The position numbers and the translations under genes were made by a program. From a virus, in the IMG/VR virus record IMGVR_UViG_3300009529_000017, positions 1 through 39,893 of that record: a stretch of DNA of 39,893 nucleotides. One strand, 5' to 3'. How positions within the stretch are numbered: position 1 is the stretch's first letter; the number at the start of each line of letters is the position of its first letter. Below, one piece after another: positions 29,383 through 37,122 of this stretch. A model generated the notes under the pieces. That model was not told where the DNA came from. It saw only the letters and a program-made list of their open reading frames with translations, and did not search any database.

Positions 29383-29744
29383 ACAATAAACCACCGGCCG
29401 ATAACGCCTATGATTATCTCAATGATGTCTATGCCAACCACCCGGGCCTAAAAGAAGAACTCGAACGACGCGCCAGCGCCAAAGGCCTTGAACTCGGACG
29501 TATACTCCTCAAACGTAAAGACTTGCCCCCCGATCTCTATGCCCCACTGCCGCCCAAAGATATCGTCAAGCATATAACAGTCGAACGTATGCATGAAGCG
29601 ATCAATGTGCTCCTAGAAGTCGACCTGCTCTCCGACGGACAATGGACCGAAATCGAAGCGCTCCGTACAGCACATGCCGGACTCATCGTCCTGCTCACAC
29701 TCGCCGAGATCGCCCAAGAAGAACAAACCAAGGAGGATAAATAA
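29379..29744 (+). CDS. Hypothetical helical protein
   Basis: The product has 121 residues, with AAAGGAA before the ATG. It is helical throughout, with a Pro-rich middle (KDLPPDLYAPLPPKD) and the helices TVERMHEAINVLLEVDLLS and HAGLIVLLTLAEIAQ. Codon third positions here and in the next two genes are richer in C than in the genes upstream. No family recognised. Confidence 0.5.
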   Translation: MNNKPPADNAYDYLNDVYANHPGLKEELERRASAKGLELGRILLKRKDLPPDLYAPLPPKDIVKHITVERMHEAINVLLEVDLLSDGQWTEIEALRTAHAGLIVLLTLAEIAQEEQTKEDK

Positions 29745-30064
29745 TGCCCATGACCTGGAAGCAACTCGGAAACCTCAAACGAGGCGATATCGTCCGACAT
29801 GATGGAAACGGCGAAACGTATGTCATTATCTGCGCCGCACCTCTCATCGCCTGCCAAACGGTCTGCATAACCAATTACCAGGAATGGAGCTGCGTTAGGG
29901 CAGAGTTTACGCTAATGAATACAAAAGCACGTGACGATTCGCCCGAAATACTCCGTAGTGCCATTGCATGCCTGAACTCAATGATCCTCTCCGGCGAACA
30001 ACATACCGAGGAAAGCTGCACCCTCATGCGACGAGCGCTCGAGATAATCAATATGATGCAATGA
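29744..30064 (+). CDS. SH3-like small protein
   Basis: The product has 106 residues and its ATG overlaps the previous TAA. LGNLKRGDIVRHDGNGETYV followed by IICAAP is the strand pattern of a small SH3-like barrel found in many phage and bacterial proteins that contact RNA or DNA. The second half is helical (ILRSAIACLNSMILSG, LMRRALEIINM). Function unknown. Confidence 0.5.
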   Translation: MPMTWKQLGNLKRGDIVRHDGNGETYVIICAAPLIACQTVCITNYQEWSCVRAEFTLMNTKARDDSPEILRSAIACLNSMILSGEQHTEESCTLMRRALEIINMMQ

Positions 30065-30104
30065 CACCACCTAACCCCCGAAACCAATAAAGGAGATACC
30101 CCAC

Positions 30105-30434
30105 ATGGCAGCGGACCGTTCCCGTAAATACAGATACCTCAAAGAGGCATTCGATGCTGATGCATTACGAACCCGTATGAACGTAAGCCCCCAAGACCTC
30201 TCTATGCGCCTCGTAAATGCCACCATCCGACATCTCGAACGCAAGATGTTCATGCCCGGCTTCGATTGGAACCCCGACTACGACCTATGCTTCAAATGCG
30301 GCCAATGGTGGCCCGTCGTACTTATGAAACGATCCACCATCATGGATCTTAAGGCCCTTGAATACCATAGCCAACGCCACCTATGTATCAGGTGCGAAAG
30401 GAAACAAACAGATGCCCGGAGAAAAGACCCCTGA
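30105..30434 (+). CDS. Small zinc-ribbon protein
   Basis: The product has 109 residues, with AAAGGAG before the ATG. CFKCGQWWPVVLM and HLCIRCERKQ give a CxxC...CxxC ribbon with a long spacer (about residues 62 and 94). The N-terminus is basic and helical. It overlaps the next gene by 23 bases. No named family. Confidence 0.5.
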   Translation: MAADRSRKYRYLKEAFDADALRTRMNVSPQDLSMRLVNATIRHLERKMFMPGFDWNPDYDLCFKCGQWWPVVLMKRSTIMDLKALEYHSQRHLCIRCERKQTDARRKDP

Positions 30435-31038
30435 ACCACCACCTGACGATCAGAAGAAACCGGAACCACCTCCCGTACCGCCTGAGTCTGTCGGCATAAC
30501 GCACGTACGGGCGAGGATAGCGAAGTGGCTATATCTATTTGCGCGGGTCGTGCAGATGGAGTCACGCGCGCTGTCCCCAATAGCCCCGCATACGGAGGAC
30601 GCCTATAAGGGCTTCCTGGAAGACGCGCAGCGCGTGTGCGATACGATTGCCGGGAGAGCGTTCTCCCCACCTGCAGGCGCCGATAGGCTCCCGGGCTTGC
30701 CCATGAAAAAGCCAACCGAAACACCACCTGACGATCAGATAGAGGAGCCAAGCCGCCAATACCGAGCCGAGTTCGAATACCGATGCCGACGATGTAGTAA
30801 GGTCTTCGTCGCACTCGACCAAATAGTCAAAGACGAAAAAGACCTCACACCCCTTAGATTCTTGCGTAGGATCATTACCACCGAACCTGGGCGCCCAGCT
30901 ATGCTCGCTATCCACTTCTGTACGCACTTAAGCCAATGTGAAGTCGGAGTCGCCGACCTCATCGGCTATGCCATCCGCGGAAGGGGCGAACGCCTAACGC
31001 CAAGAAGGAAAGGAGAAGTGAACCAAAGGACGGAATGA
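30412..31038 (+). CDS. Proline-rich protein with Cys/His motif and internal repeat
   Basis: The ATG at 30412 follows AAAGGA. The product has 208 residues. The first 25 are Pro/Lys/Glu-rich (PEPPPDDQKKPEPPPVPP). A helical unit follows (about residues 30-80). Then the PPDDQ motif returns (TPPDDQIEEP), leading to a CRRCSKVF...HFCTHLSQC block that may bind zinc. A DNA direct repeat (18 identical bases, 30437-30454 and 30722-30739) flanks the helical unit, suggesting it was inserted or duplicated in. Function unknown. Confidence 0.5.
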   Translation: MPGEKTPEPPPDDQKKPEPPPVPPESVGITHVRARIAKWLYLFARVVQMESRALSPIAPHTEDAYKGFLEDAQRVCDTIAGRAFSPPAGADRLPGLPMKKPTETPPDDQIEEPSRQYRAEFEYRCRRCSKVFVALDQIVKDEKDLTPLRFLRRIITTEPGRPAMLAIHFCTHLSQCEVGVADLIGYAIRGRGERLTPRRKGEVNQRTE

Positions 31039-31411
31039 AGACTCTTAACCCACCAAGACCCGAGAACCTAATAGACGCGCCTAGAGTAGGCTTGAGCTAA
31101 GGGGGAAAGCCCGGGGGGGTTGCTCTCAGAACCAGACGCGGAACCTGGAGAGATAGCTTCGCCGTGGTCACCATACGCCCTGGAACCGCCTGAGACGGTC
31201 GATCGTGAGGGTGCTGGTGGTAGGACAAGGGCTATGGTGTGATCGTGGCCTGGTGGGCCTGTGAGCGTGTGGGAGGTAAGAGTGAGGGGTGAGGCCTGGG
31301 GGTATATGGTTGGCCTCATGGCTATCGCAAGCAAAGCATGTCCTAAGTGGTGGTATATCAACACGTTCACCCAACGTCCTATAACCCGTATTATGGCAAC
31401 TTGCCAGGAGT
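31039..31411 (+). other. Non-coding region, G-rich, with local hairpins
   Basis: No frame on either strand looks coding. The first half is G-rich with short palindromes (GCCTA-GAG-TAGGC near 31080). TGAGGCC/GGCCTCA (31290-31296 with 31312-31318) forms a clean 7-bp hairpin. No promoter or T-run stands out. It leads directly into the iteron array, so it may be part of the same replication, partition or packaging site. Confidence 0.4.
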
Positions 31412-31798
31412 CACCGATTGTCACCATTTATCACCGATAATGACCTGACGGCACTTACCGCAGCTTGGGGGTTTACTTGTTGATTGTCTGGTGTAATCAC
31501 CGATAGTCACCAATAGTCTGGCATTATCTCGTACTGTCGCCGATTATCTGGTACTTTCACCATGTTTCACCAGGTTTGATGAGGATTGAAATTCGTGGTC
31601 ATAGTAGCCGATGTTAGTGATTGTCTGGTACTTTCACTACCTTTCACCGATTATCTGGTGTTATCTGGTGCTTTCACCGATTATCTGGTGCTTTCACCAA
31701 CTATCAGTAGGTTTGATCAGGACTGAACGTTGCCGATTGTCTGGTACTTTCACTGATTGTCAGCTATTATCTGGTGCTTTCACCAGAAGTCACCAACC
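31412..31798 (+). repeat. Iteron array with 17-bp unit TTRTCTGGTRCTTTCAC
   Basis: Six copies matching TTRTCTGGTRCTTTCAC begin at 31544, 31621, 31661, 31681, 31737 and 31767; a diverged copy (GATTGTCTGGTGTAATCACC) begins at 31482. Each copy can form a CACC...GGTG dyad with its neighbour, e.g. CACCGATTATCTGGTG at 31645 and 31675. A longer block, AGGTTTGATSAGGAYTGAA, recurs at 31572 and 31709. Degenerate CACCRA/CACCAA units flank the array. The region is gene-free and AT-richer than its surroundings, as expected for an origin, a centromere-like site or another protein-bound site. Confidence 0.8.
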
Positions 31799-31896
31799 AT
31801 CACCAACCCTGAGAACCCGTGCCTATCGCCAACAGAGAGGTGTGAGAGCTGGAAATCGCCGTTTTTGTGTAGGAAAGTTGATAGGCCTTCCCCTAC

Positions 31897-31919
31897 TATA
31901 ATCTACAGTAGGCACAGGT
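31897..31919 (+). promoter_or_regulatory. Possible -10 element with overlapping dyad
   Basis: TATAAT (31897-31902) matches the consensus -10 exactly, but no good -35 lies 16-18 bp upstream (TTGATA is only 13 bp away). CTACT-N9-AGTAG overlaps it and could be an operator. It lies 58 bases before the next gene. Confidence 0.3.
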
Positions 31920-31959
31920 GGCCCATTTTGGAGTTAGGGTACGAGACCTGGAGGAGAGC

Positions 31960-32166
31960 ATGCCTGACAAGGACGTAACGAGTGAGGCCCGATGTGGTGA
32001 TATTGATGGTGAGGTTATGGAGCTTCGGCAATGTGTCTGTGGGGCGACTTTTGATTGCTGGGATGCTATCCTGAACATCTACTGTGATCTGGCCTGGAGA
32101 TGTCCCTCATGTGGTCGACGGCTGTATTTCCGCTACAAGGTAACGGTACTGGAGGTGATCGAATGA
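31960..32166 (+). CDS. Small zinc-ribbon protein
   Basis: The ATG at 31960 follows GGAGGAGAG. The product has 68 residues. CVCGATFDCW and CPSCGRRLYF (about residues 25 and 48) suggest a metal-binding ribbon. It overlaps the DUF6884-like gene by four bases, so the two are likely co-translated. Function unknown. Confidence 0.55.
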   Translation: MPDKDVTSEARCGDIDGEVMELRQCVCGATFDCWDAILNIYCDLAWRCPSCGRRLYFRYKVTVLEVIE

Positions 32167-32651
32167 CGTATATGGAGCAGGTGGTGATCGTGGCGTGTGG
32201 TCGGTTGAAGGTTTGGCGTGACAAGCCTGACATGGGGCCGGTCTGTGCGAGGGAGGCATATGTATCGACGTTGGCTCAGTTATCGATGCGGTACGCGGAG
32301 TTGTTAGGCCATCCGTGGTACATCCTGAGTGCGAAGTACGGGTTGATCGGGCCGGACTTCATAATTGAGGGGCCTTACGAGGTGACATTCATGGACGAGA
32401 GTACGAGGCCGATAGGGTCGGAGGTCTTGGCGGCTCAGGTGCGTGTATTGGGCTTCGACCGGCTGGACAGTATTATCTGCCTTGCGGGTCCGGAGTACTA
32501 CCTCGTGTTGCGGATAGGGCTATCGTGGGCGGGTGTATTTGTAAAGATGGAATGTCCTATGAAGCGACTCAGGATCGGCCAGCGCAACCAATGGCTCAAG
32601 CGGCAGATTGAGAAACAACAACATCTACTTGACGGGTCGGGTGTGCTATGA
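32163..32651 (+). CDS. DUF6884-like protein
   Basis: The ATG at 32163 follows GGAGGTG. The product has 162 residues. VVIVACGRLKVW, CAREAYVSTLAQLSMRYAEL and WYILSAKYGLIGPDFIIEGP followed by YEVTF match the 'ILxxCsxxK... A-x-x-Y-S... wyILSAKyGL-xPd' layout of DUF6884 proteins as I recall them. Related domains occur beside base-modification and phage genes, with no proven activity known to me. The C-terminus is a basic helix. A link to the DpdA pathway in this phage would be inference. Confidence 0.6.
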   Translation: MTYMEQVVIVACGRLKVWRDKPDMGPVCAREAYVSTLAQLSMRYAELLGHPWYILSAKYGLIGPDFIIEGPYEVTFMDESTRPIGSEVLAAQVRVLGFDRLDSIICLAGPEYYLVLRIGLSWAGVFVKMECPMKRLRIGQRNQWLKRQIEKQQHLLDGSGVL

Positions 32652-32711
32652 GACGATTCAATAGAGAGGAGCCTAGGTGAGTGTAGTTAGTAAGTACGGA
32701 GGGAGTCAGTT

Positions 32712-33023
32712 ATGATACTCAAGATCCGTGACGGCTGTACGTGGGTTTTCTGTGACGAAGTGGTTCGGGTCCGTGTTTATGATCCGCAGACTTATTCTTG
32801 TGAACCCGATGGAGCTGTCCATTTTGTGGAGGGCGAGAACAAGGTTCGTGAGGCTAGTTACTTCACTCGTCTTTACGGTATATTGGGAGATGGCAAGCCG
32901 CGTTCGGCTCGGGAGGTTTTCCTGAAATTTAGGGATGGCAAGGAGTCGATTCTGCTTATTGGCGGAGAGGTCTATCTGCTGAATGATGCCGGTCAGACAG
33001 TAGAGAAGTTCATAGAGATATAG
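32712..33023 (+). CDS. Small hypothetical protein
   Basis: The product has 103 residues, with GGAGGGAG before the ATG. It is almost entirely strands (MILKIRDGCTWVFCDEVVRV, ILLIGGEVYLLND, AGQTVEKFIEI), suggesting a small beta-barrel or sandwich. It is the last gene before the strong terminator and promoter that open the packaging operon. No family recognised. Confidence 0.5.
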   Translation: MILKIRDGCTWVFCDEVVRVRVYDPQTYSCEPDGAVHFVEGENKVREASYFTRLYGILGDGKPRSAREVFLKFRDGKESILLIGGEVYLLNDAGQTVEKFIEI

Positions 33024-33125
33024 GGAGACTAGGCTCCTCTCATATGATGACTTCTTTTCTACAGTATGTGCTTGACAGGCCAAGTGTGTTATGAGATCGT
33101 GGTCGTAGGGCTTCTTGGCGACGGG

Positions 33126-33163
33126 GGGGGTTGGTCTTCGGACCAGCCCCCTCAATTTTTTTT
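33126..33163 (+). terminator. Strong Rho-independent terminator
   Basis: GGGGGTTGGTC (33126-33136), loop TTCG and GACCAGCCCCC (33141-33151) form 11 pairs, one G-U, with a stable UUCG tetraloop. A run of eight T (33156-33163) follows. This is the clearest terminator in the window and separates the early/middle genes from the late genes. Confidence 0.92.
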
Positions 33164-33166
33164 GTT

Positions 33167-33195
33167 TTGACATTTGTGCGGGTAGTAGGTATGTG
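33167..33195 (+). promoter_or_regulatory. Late-operon promoter candidate
   Basis: TTGACA (33167-33172) matches the consensus exactly. A 17-bp spacer leads to TATGTG (33190-33195). Transcription would begin near 33202, only about 11 bases before the small-terminase ATG and within its GAGGTG site, so the message may be nearly leaderless. Position right after the strong terminator supports it. Confidence 0.55.
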
Positions 33196-33212
33196 TGGGG
33201 TGAGGTGATTAT

Positions 33213-33884
33213 ATGCGCGGAAAGCTTCTAAAAGATGCTGAGCGGTGGGAGCGTGAGAAGCGGATCTTGAATCTGCGATCCACTGGGTTATCGCTTGTGG
33301 AGATAGCGGACCGTGAGAACTGTGGTGTTGAAACGGTGCGTCATGCCTTGAGCCTAGTGTATAAGCGATATGTGGACTTGATGATCCTCAACGGTGCGAA
33401 TGCACTTACTGAGCTCGTACTGCAGAGCGATCAGATTCTAACCTTGGCGTTGGGCGCGTTCAGTCAGGCGAAGCGGACTGTATCCGTAGCGGTTGAGGAA
33501 TCAACTGGCGAACGTGTAAATATCGAGGTACCGGACTGGAACTCTAAATCGCTCTTCCTGGGCAAGGCACTTGAGGCGATCCGCCTGAAGGCGACTGTCA
33601 TGGGCTTTACCCGGGCGGATGTAACGCCGATAATCAATTTCATCCAATCGCAGAACACCGAGATCACGCAGACAGTTGTGGGTAAGGACATCAAGCCGGA
33701 AGACGTGCCGGCCATCCGTAAGCATTTACGGGAAGCACGTCAACTCATGCATCGTGCTGCCGCCAGGCGTGTTGATGTTGGCGAGATGCATCGGCTCGCG
33801 GGTGTCAAGGACGTGCCTGATCGTACAGACCTTCCTGGCATCATGGTAGGCGAGGGGCAATCGGATGATAGAGCCGCCAAGTAA
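33213..33884 (+). CDS. Terminase small subunit candidate
   Basis: The product has 223 residues and lies 75 bases before the large terminase gene. The N-terminus has a helix-turn-helix (REKRILNLRSTGLSLVEIAD, CGVETVRHALSLV) as DNA-recognition subunits do. The middle is helical and would support ring assembly (TELVLQSDQILTLALGAFSQ). The C-terminus carries basic stretches (REARQLMHRAAARRV). Identity rests on the HTH and gene order, not on a diagnostic motif. Confidence 0.65.
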   Translation: MRGKLLKDAERWEREKRILNLRSTGLSLVEIADRENCGVETVRHALSLVYKRYVDLMILNGANALTELVLQSDQILTLALGAFSQAKRTVSVAVEESTGERVNIEVPDWNSKSLFLGKALEAIRLKATVMGFTRADVTPIINFIQSQNTEITQTVVGKDIKPEDVPAIRKHLREARQLMHRAAARRVDVGEMHRLAGVKDVPDRTDLPGIMVGEGQSDDRAAK

Positions 33885-33963
33885 GACACGCCGGATCCTT
33901 TTCGCGTGTGACATGGTCTCGGCTATGGCCGGGGTACTGCTTCTCTGGAGATTGCTCTCATGA
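33865..33963 (+). CDS. Possible membrane microprotein between terminase genes
   Basis: A 32-residue frame starts at an ATG with GAGGGG nine bases upstream, overlaps the end of the small-terminase gene, and its TGA overlaps the ATG of the large terminase gene. The peptide has a basic N-terminus (PPSKTRR) and a hydrophobic helix (MVSAMAGVLLLWRLL). A small ACACGC/GCGTGT hairpin lies within it. It may serve translational coupling rather than encode a function. Confidence 0.35.
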   Translation: MIEPPSKTRRILFACDMVSAMAGVLLLWRLLS

Positions 33964-35519
33964 GCGAGGCGCCGAGTAAGATCGAGCACGACCCCGATAT
34001 CCTGGACATGAAGGATATCGCCGCTTATGAAGCCGATGCGATCCAGATGGCACGGCTGGATCCGTCTTTCTACTGCGAGTATGTCTTCGGTTGGACAAAC
34101 CAGCCATCTCATGACGAATGGCATACGCTATGCACCGACCATGACCGGCTAGTCATCTTTGCACCGGTCGAGCATGGCAAGAGCTCACAAATCTCTATGG
34201 GCCGTTTGACTTGGGAGATCGGCAAGAAGCCGAATATCCGCGCGGCCTGTATCTCCGATGCGGCAACCCAAGCCCAGAAGTTTCTGGGCGTCGTCCGGCA
34301 GACAATCCAATACAACGAACGCTATGCACGTGTGTTCCCCCATATACGGCCCGAACGTAGGCGTGGTCGTGTGCAGGGCTGGCAGGACTCCCATATCGTT
34401 GTCGAACGTGAAGATCTCAATAATAAGGACTTCACCGTACAGGCAATTGGCGTTGGCGGCCGTATCATGGGTGCGCGGCTGGACCTCATTATCCTTGACG
34501 ATATACTCAACTTCATCAATACACTTACACCCACCCAGCGCAGACGAATGATCGACTGGCTGAAAACGACGATCCTCTCACGTGCAACTGCGACTGGCAA
34601 TGTGTGGATTATCGGTAATGCATGGCATGAGGATGACGTTATGCACTGGGCCGCGAAGAACCCGCGTTTCCATGTCGCGTTCTATGACGCCGAAGACGAC
34701 CTTTGGCCGGAACTCGTCGTGATGCCGTCCGGTGAGGTTTGCGGCTGGCCCAGGTGGCGGATCCAGGAACGTAAGGACGAAGTTGGTATCATCGAATATA
34801 ACCGATCGATGCGGAATATCGCACAGCGCCAGGGTGCAACAGACGATTTCAAACGTGACGATATCGAGTACTGTGTAGAATTGGCCGAACGGCAAAACGA
34901 GCAATTCGTGAATGAATACCACCGCGATGATTTGCTTGTCTATGTCGGTGTGGATCTCGGTATCCAGAAAAAAATGGGCTCGCATATGACCGTCTTCTTT
35001 GTCGTTGGCGTTGATCCTAAAGGCATCAAGCATGTCTTGAACATCTACGCCGGCCGGCTGGGCCTTGTCGAGATCGTCAAGCAATTCGTCGCTATCCAAA
35101 AAGGCTTCCGGCCGGTTATGTTCATGGTCGAGAACAATTCCGCGCAGGACTATCTACTGCAATTCTTCCGTGGTGCCGAGGACATCTTCCGCGCTATCCT
35201 TATGAACGATCCCGAGGGGGATAAGGATCCAAAGGGCCTGCGTACGATCGCATCCCGTATTCGGCTTAAGCCGTTTACTACGGGAACCAATAAGGCCGAT
35301 CCTATACTCGGTGTACGTGCAATGGCTGTTGACTTCGCTGCCCATAAGTGGCGCATCCCGCGACATCGGCAAAGTGAAGAATGGATCAAGGAGATGATCC
35401 GGTTCGATCCGAGTGAGCATACGGGCGATCGGTTGATGGCGTCCTGGTTTGCCACACATGCATGTACGAGGCGGCGGCGAGTGCATCTTAGAGCATCATC
35501 TATCGCAGTGGGAGGATAG
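33960..35519 (+). CDS. terL: Terminase large subunit
   Basis: The product has 519 residues. ATPase part: Walker A-like VIFAPVEHGKSSQ (about residues 64-76), Walker B LDLIILDDIL (about 177) and a coupling-type RRRMIDWLKTTILSRA block. Nuclease part: YVGVDLGIQKK with the first metal-binding Asp (about 325) and MFMVENNSAQDYL with the second acidic site (about 388). This motor packages and cuts phage DNA at the portal. The last 40 codons overlap nothing and end in a basic, low-quality tail just before the portal gene. Confidence 0.9.
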   Translation: MSEAPSKIEHDPDILDMKDIAAYEADAIQMARLDPSFYCEYVFGWTNQPSHDEWHTLCTDHDRLVIFAPVEHGKSSQISMGRLTWEIGKKPNIRAACISDAATQAQKFLGVVRQTIQYNERYARVFPHIRPERRRGRVQGWQDSHIVVEREDLNNKDFTVQAIGVGGRIMGARLDLIILDDILNFINTLTPTQRRRMIDWLKTTILSRATATGNVWIIGNAWHEDDVMHWAAKNPRFHVAFYDAEDDLWPELVVMPSGEVCGWPRWRIQERKDEVGIIEYNRSMRNIAQRQGATDDFKRDDIEYCVELAERQNEQFVNEYHRDDLLVYVGVDLGIQKKMGSHMTVFFVVGVDPKGIKHVLNIYAGRLGLVEIVKQFVAIQKGFRPVMFMVENNSAQDYLLQFFRGAEDIFRAILMNDPEGDKDPKGLRTIASRIRLKPFTTGTNKADPILGVRAMAVDFAAHKWRIPRHRQSEEWIKEMIRFDPSEHTGDRLMASWFATHACTRRRRVHLRASSIAVGG

Positions 35520-35523
35520 GAGA

Positions 35524-37122
35524 ATGAAAGCCGCAGACAAAGGCAAGCATCGGCTGAAGGGCCTGCGATCCGAATCGATCGGGATCATGCAGGGCGAGGG
35601 CGAGAAACGCATCTGGCCAATCTCACGCCAAATAAGGGATCCATTCAGCCAGAACAGGTACAAGACCTGGAACCTCGAGCCGCTGCCATTGGGTCCGAGC
35701 TCGCTTGAGCAGTTGGCTGACTTGCTTCTCGATTCGACAGACTTCGCGACGACCGTCTCGCAGATTTCTGCCGACGTCACCGGCCTGGGCTACCATTTCG
35801 TGTCCACTAATAAGGATGGTGTGGAAAACGAAAGCGATCTCAAGAAGATAAAAGCCTTCTTTGATGAATGTAACCCGGACCTCTCGTTCGATGAGATCTG
35901 CATCATGGTCAATATGGACTGGGAAGCGCTCGGTAACGGCTATATTGAGGTAACCCGGCAAGCCAACGACCCTAACAAAGTTGTCGAACGACTCGACTGG
36001 GTGCCGGCCAAAGAGGTGCGGGTGACGAAGGACGGCAAGAACGCCGTACAGATCAAGGGCGGCAAAAAGGTCTGGTACAGGTGGTTTGGCTCCGATCCCA
36101 ATGCCGAAGGCTCCCGGAATCCAATGTATAAGCGGGATAGTGATACCCCGAACCCGGTGCTCAATGAACTCATATGGTTCAAGCATCCGCACCCGATATC
36201 AAGCCTGTATGGCATCCCACGAATCATACCGGCATTGGACGCGATCCGTGGCAACCAATTCCAGGCCGATCGTAACCTCTCATTCTTCCTCAATAAGGCC
36301 ATGCCCGAATGGTCACTTGAGGTAAGTGGCGAGCTCGTAGGGACTGGCGATGATGCGGACGAGGCCGAACTCGAGAAGTTCAGAACCAATATACAGAACC
36401 ATCTGGAATACATGATCAAGGGCCAGCATTACCGGCTGCTGTATATCGAACGGCCACCTGGTATTGAGATCACCTGGCATATGCTCTCGTCCGAGCACCG
36501 GGATCAGGACTACGGTAAGTACCGAAAGGACAACCGCGATGAGGCTGTCCGGTCATACGGTATGCAGCCAAACCGGATTGGGATTATCGAAAGTGGTAAT
36601 ATCGGTGGTGGCACTGGTGAGAGCCAAATCGAAATCTACAAGAACTCGATTGTCAAGCCGCGTCAGGAAAAATGGGAACGTAAGATGACACGGCTGATCC
36701 ATATCGGGCTTCGGATTACTACCTACCGTATGAAGTTTGACGAGATCGATGCGCTTGATGAGGAGCGTGAGGCCAAGATACTGTCAATGATCGGCAACCT
36801 GCCCTACATGACGATAAACGACGGCCGTGCATATATGAGCACGTTCCTGAAAATTGCGCTTAAGCCATTTGACGAGCCGTGGGCCAACTACCCATTTGTG
36901 ATTATCGCTACGCAGTTGGCTATGATGAATTTCGGCCTTACTGACGGGACGGATGTCAAGTCGATGCTGAAAGGTGATCTGCCCTGGTTACGTGCTCTGT
37001 TCAGTAGCGAAGGGCCAGATGATGAGACAAAAGCCATGTATGAGCGTGTCGCTGAGACACTTCGTAACCAGCAAGGAGTGAAAGGTGGCGGAAGTTACAA
37101 GGGCGCGCCTGATAGCGACTGA
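35524..37122 (+). CDS. Portal protein (HK97/SPP1-type)
   Basis: The ATG at 35524 follows GGAGGATAGGAG. The product has 532 residues, a normal portal length. SLEQLADLLLDSTDFATTVS, DWEALGNGYIEVTR, WVPAKEVRV, IWFKHPHPISSLYGIPRIIP, ALDAIRGNQFQADRN and the glycine-rich IESGNIGGGTGESQIEIYK are in the order seen in phage portal proteins (the strand-turn 'YG-P' core and hairpin region). A dodecamer forms the DNA channel. It lies between terL and the head-morphogenesis gene, as expected. Confidence 0.88.
   Translation: MKAADKGKHRLKGLRSESIGIMQGEGEKRIWPISRQIRDPFSQNRYKTWNLEPLPLGPSSLEQLADLLLDSTDFATTVSQISADVTGLGYHFVSTNKDGVENESDLKKIKAFFDECNPDLSFDEICIMVNMDWEALGNGYIEVTRQANDPNKVVERLDWVPAKEVRVTKDGKNAVQIKGGKKVWYRWFGSDPNAEGSRNPMYKRDSDTPNPVLNELIWFKHPHPISSLYGIPRIIPALDAIRGNQFQADRNLSFFLNKAMPEWSLEVSGELVGTGDDADEAELEKFRTNIQNHLEYMIKGQHYRLLYIERPPGIEITWHMLSSEHRDQDYGKYRKDNRDEAVRSYGMQPNRIGIIESGNIGGGTGESQIEIYKNSIVKPRQEKWERKMTRLIHIGLRITTYRMKFDEIDALDEEREAKILSMIGNLPYMTINDGRAYMSTFLKIALKPFDEPWANYPFVIIATQLAMMNFGLTDGTDVKSMLKGDLPWLRALFSSEGPDDETKAMYERVAETLRNQQGVKGGGSYKGAPDSD

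Noticed and set aside
30358-30411. Earlier start for the proline-rich protein
   Set aside because: The upstream codons overlap the zinc-ribbon gene and lack a ribosome-binding site, whereas AAAGGA precedes the ATG at 30412.
31068-31427. Minus-strand frame in the non-coding region
   Set aside because: The product is Pro/Ser/Gly-rich without domains, there is no upstream Shine-Dalgarno, and no other minus-strand gene is supported in the window.
31412-31798. CRISPR array
   Set aside because: The repeats are only 17 bp, irregularly spaced, sometimes directly abutting, and partly degenerate. There are no spacers of even length and no Cas1/Cas2. The Cas4-like nuclease at 9451 is a phage-type enzyme far away.
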